From: Roridomyces roridus
Lineage: Eukaryota; Basidiomycota; Agaricomycetes; Agaricales; Mycenaceae
DNA length: 64,000 nt
Reading direction: 5' to 3'
NCBI GenBank assembly: GCA_029378245.1
Contig: JARKIF010000169.1
Span: 1 to 64,000, forward strand
Below are positions 36,027-46,280 of the stretch, piece by piece; positions within the stretch are counted from its first letter, which is position 1; each line of letters starts with the position of its first letter. The notes beneath the pieces were generated by a model, which was not told the DNA's origin, ran no database searches, and was given only the letters and a program-made list of their open reading frames with translations. A program made the translations under genes and the position numbers.

Positions 36027-36669
36027 ATGAGTCTCTCCTCACCCCCGTCGTCACCGACCCGCCTACCATCGGCTCCCTTACACCGCATGCCACCCGTCGA
36101 TGATTTGGAGAAATTCCAGGCCTTACTGGAGTCCGCAACGCCGGTTAGCGATTGGGAGACCATGACGAAGAGGAAGCTCTTCAAGAATGCGGCGCAGCGT
36201 GAGGATATGATTAATGGGGGCTCCGCAAGCTCTGAGGACGACACACCTTCGCCGCTGGTATCCGTCCGTGTCAGGGAATCTGCACCCAACATCTTCCAGC
36301 AAGGATCGGGGAAGCAGGGGAAGCACACCGGAGCCGTACGCCCTGCCTCACGCGCTGTTAGCCCGGGAAAGCGTCCTGCATCACGCACTGCTAGCCCAGA
36401 GAAGCGCCCCATTTCGTCCTCTCGCGCCCTGAGTCCGTCCAAGTCTCCGCGTGCCCAAAGTCCCGTGAAGTCGAGTCGGATGATGTACGTGGTGGGTAAC
36501 CAAGTTCTGCACGACCCGTAAGTGCCAGATTTCATAGGATGAGCACCATGCTTACCATGGCACCAGCGACGAGGCAACCAGACTTTTCGCGGCCGATCCG
36601 AATGCAAGATTGTTCTTCACGCACGATGTCGACGAGCTCGCGAAGTTTTTGAAGTCCCTGGCTGTATGA
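36027..36669 (+). CDS. KDZ passenger gene 2, Ser/Pro-rich protein of 197 residues
   Basis: Two exons, 36027-36517 and 36567-36669, 197 codons in phase. The start lies only 17 bp after gene 1. The middle has reiterated RAVSPGKRPASRTASPEKRP-type SP/TP motifs, possible phosphorylation sites. The spliced C-terminus reads HDPDEATRLFAADPNARLFF and ends KFLKSLAV. No known domain. Confidence 0.65.
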
Positions 36670-37003
36670 TGCGTCTTGTGTAGTCAGAGAAAAGAGGATT
36701 GTTGTATCTTGAGCTTCTTTCTGAGATCTTGAAGAACGCAGTGAGCTAGATATTTTTTGAATGAGCAAAAAGGCAAGTAGTTGCCAGCAAAATCGAAAGC
36801 AAGACCTCGGCAATGGACATCAGATGAACAAATACCTGGACGAAGCCGCTACGCCATTGCGACAACGGGACTTGCTGCAATCCTTGTATTGTGAGCGATG
36901 GTTGAGGTGGTGAGATTAAAAGAGCTGGATAGCTCCCGATTGACGTTTTTTTTTTAGTTCTCTGCCACGTCCCGTCTCCGCCGTAAATCCGTCTTCGATT
37001 CCC

Positions 37004-38993
37004 ATGCCTGCTGTCAGCTTGCCATCTGCCCATTCACTCAACAACCCTCACCGACCTACCCAACCCGTTCGCAAGAGAGGCACCACGTCCGACGCGCAAA
37101 AAGGCTCCGGCAGCATCAGCTATGCTCAGAAGCTGGACAAGCAGGCTGCCATTGCCCGTCTCATGGGCATCTTCAAGGACCGTCGCGAGGAGATCGTTGA
37201 AGATCTTGTCCGCGAATGTGGACTCAAACGCGACGTAGCTCTTGCCATGCTGACGAACAAGTCCACTGCCGTGGCCAGTCGCGCTCCCAACCTGTACAAC
37301 GCGCTGGTCCACGACATCAGGATCAAGGACGAGGAAGGTAGCTGATTTTCATACGTACCGCCTTGGACGTGGTCTAATCTGTTTGCTTCCAGCAGGCAGG
37401 CGGAGCCGTCACCTCAAACAAATCCAAGAAGAAATCTCGACACGCATGGAAGAGAAAGGTGTCAACACCGTGGAGAGCCTTCTCACGACCGCGGAAAAAG
37501 AACGGATCCTCGAACAGCTGCGCGAAGACCGTCATGTCAAGGTAACCGGTGTTCGCGCTACACTCAAGTCTGTCGGCACCGACAGCACCAAGACTATTCA
37601 GGGCATGGGCGACGAGGTCTGTATTCGTTCCGTGTTCTTTGCATTAGCTAACATGTACAATAGGCAAAGAACCTCTTCGAACGGACCGCAGTTGCTGGGT
37701 TTGGGGTCTTTGCTGGCACCAACGCGGACGACATGACACCCCCGCACTGTTTCGACTCCGGCGACTCGCTTGACTTCTTTCCCGAGGTCTTGGGAATCAC
37801 ACCCGTCGAGGTTTTGCGCAAGTATGTGGCATGGTTATCAAATCGTGCCGGCGGTGAGTGCCTCTCATAATTGCTGAAAGGTCGATACTGACTGGCAAAG
37901 CAGCCGGGACTGAGCGGAAGACTGGTACTCAGCTGCGCAAGGGTTGCGTCCAAATGATGGAAAGCTCCCTTCGTAAGTAACTTACTCGTCGTACACGACT
38001 GCCTCCGCTGATCTTTTGGCAGGCCGAATCACCAAAGACCCGACGGCCCGCATGTCTTTCACCAACTATGATGTCGATATCCGCGCCGCAAGGAAGGTCG
38101 AGCTCCGCGGGTGGCTCCCCGGTATCCCCTTCACCAACTTCTCCGAGATCAGCCAGATGGCCGATCTACGCCGTCTCCATGACGCGCTCCGTGCTGGTGA
38201 GATCTACTGGCGGTGCATGACTCAGGAGGCCGTCAAAGAGCTCAACGCGGAGCTGGACGAGCGGCGCAAGGAGGGGCCACTGAAGAAACGCAAGCAGCGA
38301 GACGATGCGGGCAAGCCGCGTGGCCCGCGGCGCCGCAAGGATGGTGGCGATGATTCACGTCGTAAGGACGGCAACGACGAGCCCTCGGACAGCGACGATG
38401 ATGACGAGGGTGACGAGGACCAACAGCCCGCCAAGAAGACGTCGAAAACGCAGCCACCAGCGCAACGCACGCACCTCCATCGCCCAGGTTCCCGCCCCGC
38501 CCTCCCCGCTGATCGTGTGGTGGTCAATGACGATCCCGCTCCCCCTGCGTCCACTGCAACAGGGAGTATCCCCGCCACCGAGTCTGCTACCCTGGTCACG
38601 GTACCCACCACCCTCGTCCCCGCCACTCCTGCTACTGTGGTGGTAGCAGCCAACACGGAGACCGTGGTCTCTTCGGCTGTCCACGTCGCTCCCGCGCCCC
38701 TCGGAGTAGGTGGCTTTGCTAGATTCGCCGTGAACGCGGGTGGGGAAGTGGGGCAGACTGTAGTGGCGAAACCCCGTGCGCCTCGGAAGGAGAAGCGGAA
38801 GCGAGACGAGCTGGAGAACGACTCAAACGCGCCTGGGCAGGATGGCGAGAAGCAGGTTGCGAAGAAGAGGAAGACGGGCGGGGCTTCGGCGGGTGGCAAG
38901 ACAGGTGGCAAGGCGAACGGGAAGAACAAGTCGGCAGATGGGGCACAGCCCACGCGTCGTTCTACCCGTGGTGCCACTCGCACCGCTGCGTAG
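37004..38993 (+). CDS. KDZ passenger gene 3, 594-residue protein with acidic/basic tail
   Basis: Five exons: 37004-37337, 37396-37616, 37664-37853, 37904-37972, 38023-38993, 594 codons in phase. The N-terminal half is globular-looking (ARLMGIFKDRREEIVEDLVR, TPPHCFDSGDSLDFFPEVLG, VELRGWLPGIPFTNFSEIS). I recall similar VELxGWPxxxPF segments in many agaricomycete hypothetical proteins. The second half is low-complexity: alternating acidic and Lys-rich blocks, a Thr/Pro/Val stretch and KRKRDELE, KKRKTGG signals that could direct nuclear import. Function unknown. The stop lies 184 bp before the right inverted repeat. Confidence 0.72.
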
Positions 38994-39176
38994 TCATGAG
39001 CGGTGCCTTCAAGCTGCCTAGCCGTTGTCCATTTTTTTAATTACATATGCTTTGCGCTACATGTACACGTTTTCAAGTCTTTTAATATATGCCGTCGTAT
39101 GCCTTTGAACGTTCTCTTGAAAGACTACCAATGTGAGATATTGGCGATGACAGGCGACGAAAGGCGGCGCACGCGC

Positions 39177-39567
39177 TTTTATTAAGCGAAAACATTTATT
39201 TATGCATTATACATGCACCCTAATTTATTTGGGATTTTAGGCGGGCGGGAAGGGCGAGCGCGCCGTCGACAGCGGCGAGGGCGGGCGGGAATGATATCCG
39301 AATGATCTGACACATGGCGGGAGTGATGGCGTTGAGCGGCGATGCAGCCACGCGACGACGTCAGCACCGAAGATCACCCGTGATGGGACCTTGATGGCAG
39401 CCACGGCCGAGCCTCTCCCAAAAGGTACATTCTCTGGCTACTATATACAGGTGAGTTGAGGGTAATTAACGGCGGCATAGAGGACTACTGAAAATCCCAC
39501 TAGTTAGAGGGGGAGCACCCTCCATCATCCGCCTCTAACTAGTACTGTTTCAAGGGCTGATCAGGTG
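39177..39567 (-). repeat. Right terminal inverted repeat of the KDZ element
   Basis: Inverted copy of 30465-30855. By eye the only difference is one transition near 39293 (GATATC here against ATATTA in the complementary position). Confidence 0.93.
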
Positions 39568-39575
39568 GGATCAGA
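39568..39575 (+). repeat. Target-site duplicate GGATCAGA, right
   Basis: Second copy of the 8-bp target duplicate. Eight base pairs is the length reported for Zisupton-like KDZ elements and also for hAT. Confidence 0.95.
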
Positions 39576-41088
39576 TGTCTGGCGCGCTCGACCAGCTACG
39601 TCGCGCTGCCAAATGGCTGGGCGTGAGTGGTCCTTTTGTGTGTTCAAGTTGAAAACTAATTTTGTCCCGAGGCTTGCGAATTGCAGGCACTAGTGAAAGA
39701 CGCTATAGTCTTTGTCGAATCATTCCAGGAGTGTATGGGCAAGAGTGCGCCCCACATCTACCTATCAGCCATGACGTTTGTCCCAGAAAACTCCAAGATC
39801 CGTCAACTCTACTCCCCATTGATTAATCCTTGCGCCACCGTAATCCTACAAGGCGCCGATGAGTTCCGTGAAGGCCGGGCGGAAATTCCAGCAACCAACG
39901 TCCACATTCCGGACGTGGAAGACCTGATGTATTCCCAAGCCTTCGAGGGGCATGCTGGGCGCATTCTCTGCGTGGAGTTTGTGCACGGCGAATACGTCGC
40001 TTCCGCTGGTTCTGACGGGTCGATTCGATTCTGGGACCCACTCTCCGGCGTCCCGGTGTTGAAACCTTTCGAGACCCACGCTGGCCCAGTTACGTGCCTC
40101 GCTTACGCCCGCGATGCAAACCTTTTGGTGGCCGGCTCCCGTGATACCAGGGCGTCGGTTTGGGATCTGGACAAGTTCGAGCTGGTTGCCGAGTTGAGGC
40201 ACGAGAGCCCAGTCACTCGCGTTGCGATATTGCCGTCCGGTGCCGTGGTCGCGACGCTCTGCAAAGACAATATCGTGCGCTTTTGGCATGTCGCGACGCA
40301 GAAAAAGTGCAGAGAGTCGTTCCGAGGGCATAGCGGTTGTGTCACCGGCATAGCTTTCCTCTCGGAGGACATTCTCCTCTCCAGTTCCGAAGATCGCACC
40401 ATTTATTCGCATTGGGTTTCTCTCGATAACAGCGAAGTATTCCTCACATGCAAGTTCGCCATCTATTCCTTTGCACTCGACACATCAGCCGGCGTTCTTG
40501 CAGCCGCGTGTTACAGCTGCATCGCCATCTGGAACCTATCGCCTGAAGACACCCCACTCGAGACGTCGGTTCACTATCTGGCGCAAGGTTCTCATGAACT
40601 AGATTTGGTCGCCATTCATGGAACTCTTCTCGCCACTGCCAATGGGAGAAATAAAATCCAAGTCTGGGATCTGTCGTCTCGACAGCGCATATTCGCGTCC
40701 TTGGAGGGACACAGGGACATGGTCACCAGCTTGGCGTTCTCTCCTGACGGTCGACGGCTGATTTCGGGCTCGATGGATAAGACGGCGAGGGTTTGGGACA
40801 TGGGAGATGGAATAGGTGGAGGTTTCATGGAGGGCTCCAGAATGGGATCGGAATCGGGTTGGATTGAGGGGCCGGGGAGAGAGTTAATTATTTGGGTGCC
40901 GAAGGCGTGTCGCAAGAGGTTGTGTTGGGGCAGGACACTTGCGGTGATTGACGGGAAACCGATGGTGCGGCTGTCTGTGGATCTGTCACTGATGGGAGAG
41001 AGGTGGTACAAGGGAGCCGTAGTGAACACGGAAGTTGGGGTGGAATAGATTCAATCGAGATGGCGTGTTTACTGTCGAAAAAGGATGG

Positions 41089-41094
41089 AAAAAA
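41089..41094 (-). terminator. Pol III terminator of the tRNA gene
   Basis: TTTTTT on the minus strand directly after the tRNA 3' end. Confidence 0.8.
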
Positions 41095-41095
41095 G

Positions 41096-41178
41096 TGCCC
41101 ACTAGCCGATTCGAACGACTGATCTTATCATCACGATGCACATACGAGTGATACGCTTTACCCCTAAGCCAAGCGGGC
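41096..41178 (-). tRNA. tRNA-Thr (anticodon CGU) with an 11-nt intron
   Basis: Read on the minus strand from 41178. The acceptor GCCCGCT pairs with AGTGGGC. The D arm is GCTT/AAGC, the anticodon stem TATCA/TGATA, and the loop CT-CGT-A is completed by A after the intron TGTGCATCGTG inserted after position 37, the canonical site. The T arm is AGTCG/CGGCT with loop TTCGAAT. The discriminator is A. CCA is not encoded. A run of six T follows at once (41094-41089 on the minus strand), a Pol III terminator. It lies 48 bp past the NLR stop codon on the opposite strand. Confidence 0.93.
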
Positions 41179-41729
41179 ACCGTGACGGGCACATCCATGT
41201 AATTTCTCGATATACCCAATCGCTCTCGCCTCTGTATTCTCGTTGTGCGTGAACTTCAAGTTCACGGTGAAGGAGCGGCAGATTCGCAAAGTTGCTACTT
41301 ACTCACCGAATTCATCGAGGCTACAAATCATCACAAGCGCATCATCACTCCGAGCCTCCGACGGCGGCAGCGACTTGATTTGAACCAGTTGCTCGGAGTT
41401 CCTCGGCCGAAACGTAGTGTCATAGTCCAAAAAAAAAAAGAGGGCCATCCGGTCACTGTCCGTGTCAATGCTCTGTGTGCCACCCGATCTTGGTTTCCAA
41501 ATTGTGCGGCAGTTGAAGGAAACACGAATCTGCCTGGCCAGCTCCGTTTGACATTGGTGAGATCGTCAGTATCAATGCCACGCGGAGCCATCAACGCCAC
41601 AAGGCAGGCTGTCGCCACGTCCCACGGCGCCCTCATGACGAGTACCACTTCGGATTCACACGTCGTGCATGCCGGTGCTTTGTCCTCCTCCTTCTTCCTC
41701 CTCTCCTCGACGACGTTTATGACCCCGCC

Positions 41730-43357
41730 ATGGCTGAGGCTCCCGATGTCGAACTCCTGTGCGTGGCCTACGATACTGCTCGGGACGACGGCTGACGAGA
41801 CCTACTTGAAGCTTTGGGCCACTGCTTATCGGGGTGTTGCTGAATACGACCCTCTATGGTGTGCGTCCGCCCGCGTTAACTGCCTTGGCAGTCCAACTCA
41901 CTTGATCAGGTCATGCTCGTCCAGGTATACTTCGCAGAATCCGCGTCGCCGACAGCACTGAATACCTGTCTGCCTGGCCCTTAGATGTTGATGTACTTTA
42001 CACGTTACAGACGGTGTGTCCCAAGTATCGTCCTCCGTCGTGGAATCACACTGACCACCCTCCTTAGTGACAGAAAGTGGTTCCGCCTGCTCGTGAGCTT
42101 CTTGTACACACGCCGGGGTCCAACTGTGAATTTCCAGGCACTATACCTGCTGATAGCGGAGACCGCCAATACCATCTTCGATATTGGGCTAATCTACGAG
42201 CCTCTAATAGTGCGTTACGGTGCGTTGCATATACACTCAGCTGCTTGACCCCCACTCAAGCGGAAACCTCCCTTCAGCGACGGCCAAGGCTCTGGAGATA
42301 TCCCCCCTCAGTGCGTGTCCACCAATCCTCGATGTGTATGTATCCCTCTGATTCTTCCGTCCCAGTGCTGAGACCAGGTTCATCATTTTCACCTTCAATT
42401 GGTCGCTAAACTAAACATACGTACAGACGCGGCGTTGACGGTGAGTAAGATCCTTCCGTTGATGATTCGGTCGCTCATGCCCGGTGGACCAGGTGGCAAT
42501 ATCCACCCCGGTCCAATTCTTTGTCGCATGGAGAGTCAAAGCACTAACCCAATCCAACGTCCTCCCCGCCCTCATCTGCATCCTATCCATCGCCTCTCTC
42601 GGTTCGCCTTCCACCTTCCCGGCGTCTTGATACTTACGTTGTCCCGCAGTGGGCGGTATGTCCGTAACAGTCAACGTATCCCTCCAGCCCGAATACGCCG
42701 ATTTTCCAAACTTCAATCCATACGTGATCACTTGGCTGAGTACCACGGCGGCGTGCGACGTGCTTTTGAGCACTGCGCTCATTCATTCATTGGTTTGTCT
42801 GGTATCGACATCCGATTCCAACACTGACTATCTTTGTTAGTACACCCGTAAATCGGGAGTCACACCGACCGACCGGCAAGTCGACAGAATCATTCGCAGT
42901 ACGCACCTTCTTCTCTTTGGACTCCAGGTTTTGACACGGGGTACAGTGACGGTTCAAACCGGCTCCATAACGGCCGTCGCCGCGCTGTTGGATCTCTTTT
43001 CGTTTCTGTTCAAACCTGTGAGTTTCAGAAACCGTCCTTGCTCAGCGTTCTGATCCAAATTAGAAAACTACCCTGTGAGTGCGGAGGTATTTTCCGGGAC
43101 AATTTGCTGAGTTTCGCCGTCCAGCAACTTTGTATGGGACTTTCCACTCTCAAAACTATATACCAACGCCCTGCTCAGCACGTACGCTCCACCCGTTTCT
43201 CAGACTTGAACCAAAAATGAATCAATCTAGGTTGAACGCACGCCCATGGCACGAAGAGTCGCTACGTGATACGATGAACGTGTTATTCGAACAAACGCCC
43301 ACTGGGAGTTCCTCCGCGACAGTATGTCCGACTCGTACCAAGGACTCCTCGTATTGA
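41730..43357 (+). CDS. DUF6534-type multi-pass membrane protein
   Basis: Sixteen exons in 1.6 kb: 41730-41758, 41812-41860, 41910-41924, 41985-42013, 42068-42092, 42138-42219, 42278-42310, 42366-42377, 42427-42440, 42493-42601, 42650-42792, 42841-42898, 42947-43017, 43064-43074, 43125-43181, 43231-43357. They sum to 287 codons and all phases agree. The spliced protein begins MAEAPDVELLFGPLLIG and shows several hydrophobic spans (GVLLNTTLYGVMLVQ, LLALYLLIAETANTIFDIG, STPVQFFVAWRVKAL, SITAVAALLDLFSFLF) with the family ending FVWDFPLSKLYTNALL, LNARPW. It belongs to an expanded basidiomycete family with about seven predicted membrane spans and no assigned role. Exons of 11, 12, 14 and 15 nt are unusual and explain why no long frame is visible. 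Confidence 0.8.
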
Positions 43358-44305
43358 ATATGCTGCAGGCACCGATAGAACTGCGACGCCGACAGGAACT
43401 ATCAACATTCCATGCAGCTCCTGGTGCTGTGAACGATCTGGAAACCGGTATCTCAACGGATACATATAAAATTAGCTCGATATGAGCCTTTAGGCGTTGT
43501 TGTATTTCTAGTGTAGACGATTCATTCCACGCTACCGTTCGATTCGGGTGTCGCACTTCAGCGTTTCGTTGGACCTTTTGCAATTGCGGATAAGGCCCGG
43601 ATGCATTGTCTATGCAAATATTTGAAGCAAAATCTTTTGAAAACCGTCACATGAATTTCGCGGCCTTACCGCCTGAGCTTGCCATTTTTCTATGGTGCCC
43701 AGCGAGTCAACAGTAATCGGTTCACCGTTGATGCCTGCAGTTCTCTGCACTCACCACTTGGAAATTGCAAGCGAGGACTGTCTGCTTCAGCAATATTTAT
43801 TCTTCATTGAACCGAAGATTCTGAGAGATCTATCAGCTTTATAAAGTCCAGCACATCACGGGCTACACGACTGTGCCACATTCCCTGGTTCACTTGTTTC
43901 TGTTCTCCAGCTTCCCAATTTAAATCACCTCACCTCCTCTTCAAGTATCGAACTCAAATGCCATTCAGGCATCTTTGCCAATCATTTGCAACCAATAGCC
44001 GGAAGGGCTTTCTTTTCCATGAGAGAAACAGTACCTCGCTCGGTTGGCCGTTGACCAGCGAGCACGGTCCGTCAAAGTCGCATTCAGGGTGGAGATTCGG
44101 TGAGTTGAAAGTGGGGCAACCGCTGAGTCGAGAGTCGACTGCCACTTGAGTAACTCTTGGAGTAGCAGAATCAGCGCTGTCGTTCGATCCGGCCTGCCCA
44201 TACTATCCGGAGGGAATCCCTGTTTTTGCTCCTCGTTTCTGACAATCGTCGACTCTCCAAATAGAAATTGAGCAACATTCAATTCCTTTCAGTAAACCAG
44301 TCCCT
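43358..44305. other. Intergenic, nothing recognised
   Basis: Only short frames without domain or splice support were seen between the DUF6534 gene and the converging acyltransferase gene. Confidence 0.4.
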
Positions 44306-45672
44306 TCACGTTACCATCTTGAGCAAACCATCCCTCAACGAAGTAGTAAACTCCTCCCCAAACTCAGCGTCCACGCTCTTCAACCCCCACGTCACCGAGA
44401 TAACCAACCCACCCTCCGGGTCCCCAATAACGTTCACCCCCATCGCAGGCCCAATCACCGAATCACCCTGCCCCCAAACCAGGTCTCCCATTTTCCACTT
44501 GTCCGAATCGCTGGGTGCATCATCATGATTGACGCGCCCAATATTTGACAGCGTAACGGAAATCATCCGTTTCTTACCCAACGACGCGCGATTGAACGCC
44601 TTTGAATCCCCCATCCACGAAAGGAAGCCGAGGTTCCCGGCCGCGTATGCCTTGCGCTGGGCGATTGAAGCCGTCGTGGCCGCAGCGCCGTCCCACGAAA
44701 AGGCCGCGTGCAGGGGTGCGAAATCCTGAACGCTAGCGACGTAGTTGCATAGGTCATCCGTCCGGGCAACCGACGTGTCGATGAAGGGACGCAGGGAGAC
44801 GGGGACGTTGATGAACGCTGTTGTGAAACCCGATCCTGCGATGAGCCGGGAGAGTGTGACGACTATGAGCTCGTAGAGTAAGCCCGTGATGCTGGCTCCG
44901 TGCGAGCGGCATGCGGAATGCAGCTTTTCGGTGGTCGAGGACGGAATGGTGATGAGCCGGAAGTGAGTTTTTGTGCTGGTGACAGATGCAGGGAAGGCTT
45001 TGCCTGTCCAGGACCAGTAGGCCTGGTTCAGCGGGCCTGGGAGGAGGCCGAAACAAAGCATCTTAAAGGAGGCGGACCACGAAGGGCGCGTGTTTATGAC
45101 GTCAAAGACGCTAGGGGGGAACGGAGTGTCGGGGACGTCAAAGACGGAAGACGGGGAGAAATCATGATCAGATGTCTTGTGGAGCGCGCGCAGCAGCGAA
45201 CGGTGGAATGTAACAGCGCTCAGCCCATCGCCAATGATGTGATTCATCGCTAGGAGGACAAGATTCCCTGGAAGCACCTCCACTCGCCAGAGCGGCATGT
45301 CCTCCTGCGAGGGGTCGAAAACTCGAGACAGCTGCTCTTCCATGGCAGTCTGAACGTCTTTGTTCGAGAATTCCACCACACGCGAGAGGTCGATGCGAGG
45401 GAGACGAAAGAAGGCGACGTCACCGTCGAATCGTACGCCGAGCGGCGCGTGCGCCTCGATCACGTTCTTGAGGGCGGGAAAGAGAATTTCCTTGGTGAGC
45501 GGTGTGTCTCCTCGCGTCGTGTAACGAGCGGAGAGCGCGATACAAGTGTCCATTCCCTGGAAACACCGGGCAGCATGGTATTTCTCCATGCCGTCTGCAA
45601 CACGAGAGCTTAGTTGCTTGGATTGGTTTGAGGTGAGGACTGACCGAGCGGGCGTAGTCTCTGGCTTGACAT
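44306..45672 (-). CDS. Alcohol O-acetyltransferase-like / condensation-domain-like acyltransferase
   Basis: Two exons, 45672-45645 and 45594-44306, 438 codons in phase. The motif MNHIIGDGLSAVTFH carries the catalytic H-x-x-x-D-G of the BAHD/condensation/AATase superfamily; the His acts as general base for acyl transfer from CoA. The N-terminus (spliced: LDGMEKYHAARCFQGMD) and the segment DMPLWRVEVLP also fit the fungal AATase-like group. A second conserved segment near residue 300 (NVPVSLRPFIDTSVARTDDL) is typical of the C-terminal half. It probably makes small esters; acceptor and donor are unknown. No membrane span or signal peptide. Confidence 0.8.
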
Positions 45673-46280
45673 GGTGGTTGGTGCAAAAGATGAAACACTG
45701 GTAGAAATCAGGGGCTGGGCGCCGTGATGCGCACTACGGATCAGCAGATGACGGTAAATACATCAGACCGGATTGAACAGGTCAACAGGGTTGTCTACTT
45801 CTTCAGGCATTCAAGTAAATGACCCTTAGTATATTGCCCGACCGTCCATGAACGGCCATATGCATCGTCCCTGTTCAAGTACGCACAGCATCTACCTCTG
45901 AGTACCTCTTGAGTACTCGAAATTGTAAGAATGCGATGAAGTTGATCTGGCAGTACGATAGAACTTCCTCGAGGCTGGTGGGTTATGTACAACTCGTTTA
46001 CCAATTATTATTCACCATCTCTTGAACTCAGTGATCACGGCATTGTGATCCGACATCCCATACTATGACAAATGTTGGACAAATGACAAACATGTGTGTC
46101 CTTGTGTGTCCACATCTTGTCCTGCACCACCATGAAGTTAAGCCTCGATGTGCCACCGGCTGCCCTGGGTAAAATTCCTTCCCAACCTCTTCTCCATTCA
46201 TCTGATGGATCCCGCCTGCAGCACTGGCCGCCCGCGAAGCTGATCACGGCGACGAACTCACAAGCTCCATTCGGCCACTC
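45673..46280. other. Intergenic, divergent promoter region
   Basis: It lies between the divergent acyltransferase (minus) and kinase-like (plus) genes. An 83-codon plus-strand frame at 46096-46347 overlaps the start of the kinase-like gene in another frame and could be 5' coding or leader, but no splice joins it convincingly. Confidence 0.35.

Larger units (their letters stand above)
30465..39567. mobile_element. Complete KDZ DNA transposon, 9103 bp
   Basis: Terminal inverted repeats of 391 bp (30465-30855 and 39177-39567), with one mismatch seen by eye, and 8-bp target duplicates define exact ends. It carries a full-length transposase of the Kyakuja-Dileera-Zisupton superfamily and three other genes on the opposite strand. 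Near-identical ends, an undamaged transposase and a host gene that is otherwise intact all say the insertion is recent. KDZ elements with passenger genes are known from Agaricomycetes, some with TET/JBP genes; no TET/JBP gene is present here. Confidence 0.95.
27134..41048 (+). pseudogene. NACHT-WD40 NLR (STAND) gene, disrupted by a KDZ transposon
   Basis: Thirteen exons: 27134-27161, 27214-27334, 27380-27516, 27561-27714, 27762-27805, 27834-27963, 28017-28165, 28216-28391, 28440-28490, 28543-28729, 28785-28934, 28983-39622 (interrupted), 39672-41048. With the transposon and one target copy left out, the exons sum to 1410 codons with every phase correct. The N-terminal part is an effector-like region of unknown type, with a helical stretch before the nucleotide-binding domain. 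NACHT has a P-loop, GFPGSGKS, near 29143 and Walker B VVVLDALDE near 29445. The C-terminal 450 residues form WD40 repeats (for example GHRDMVTSLAFSPDGRRL), presumed to be the ligand sensor. Fungal proteins of this design act in non-self recognition and programmed cell death. As it stands, translation ends at a TAG at 30491-30493 inside the transposon end, removing the sensor. Confidence 0.9.

Noticed and set aside
38222..38983. 253-codon minus-strand frame
   Set aside because: Antisense shadow of the low-complexity tail of KDZ passenger gene 3.
30465..39567. hAT transposon, suggested by the 8-bp duplicate
   Set aside because: The transposase has KDZ landmarks (MDGNNSLKR, GYDIGCKF, GAFHGLGHNRLCQ) and no hAT dimerisation domain, and the element ends are CACC rather than CAGNG.
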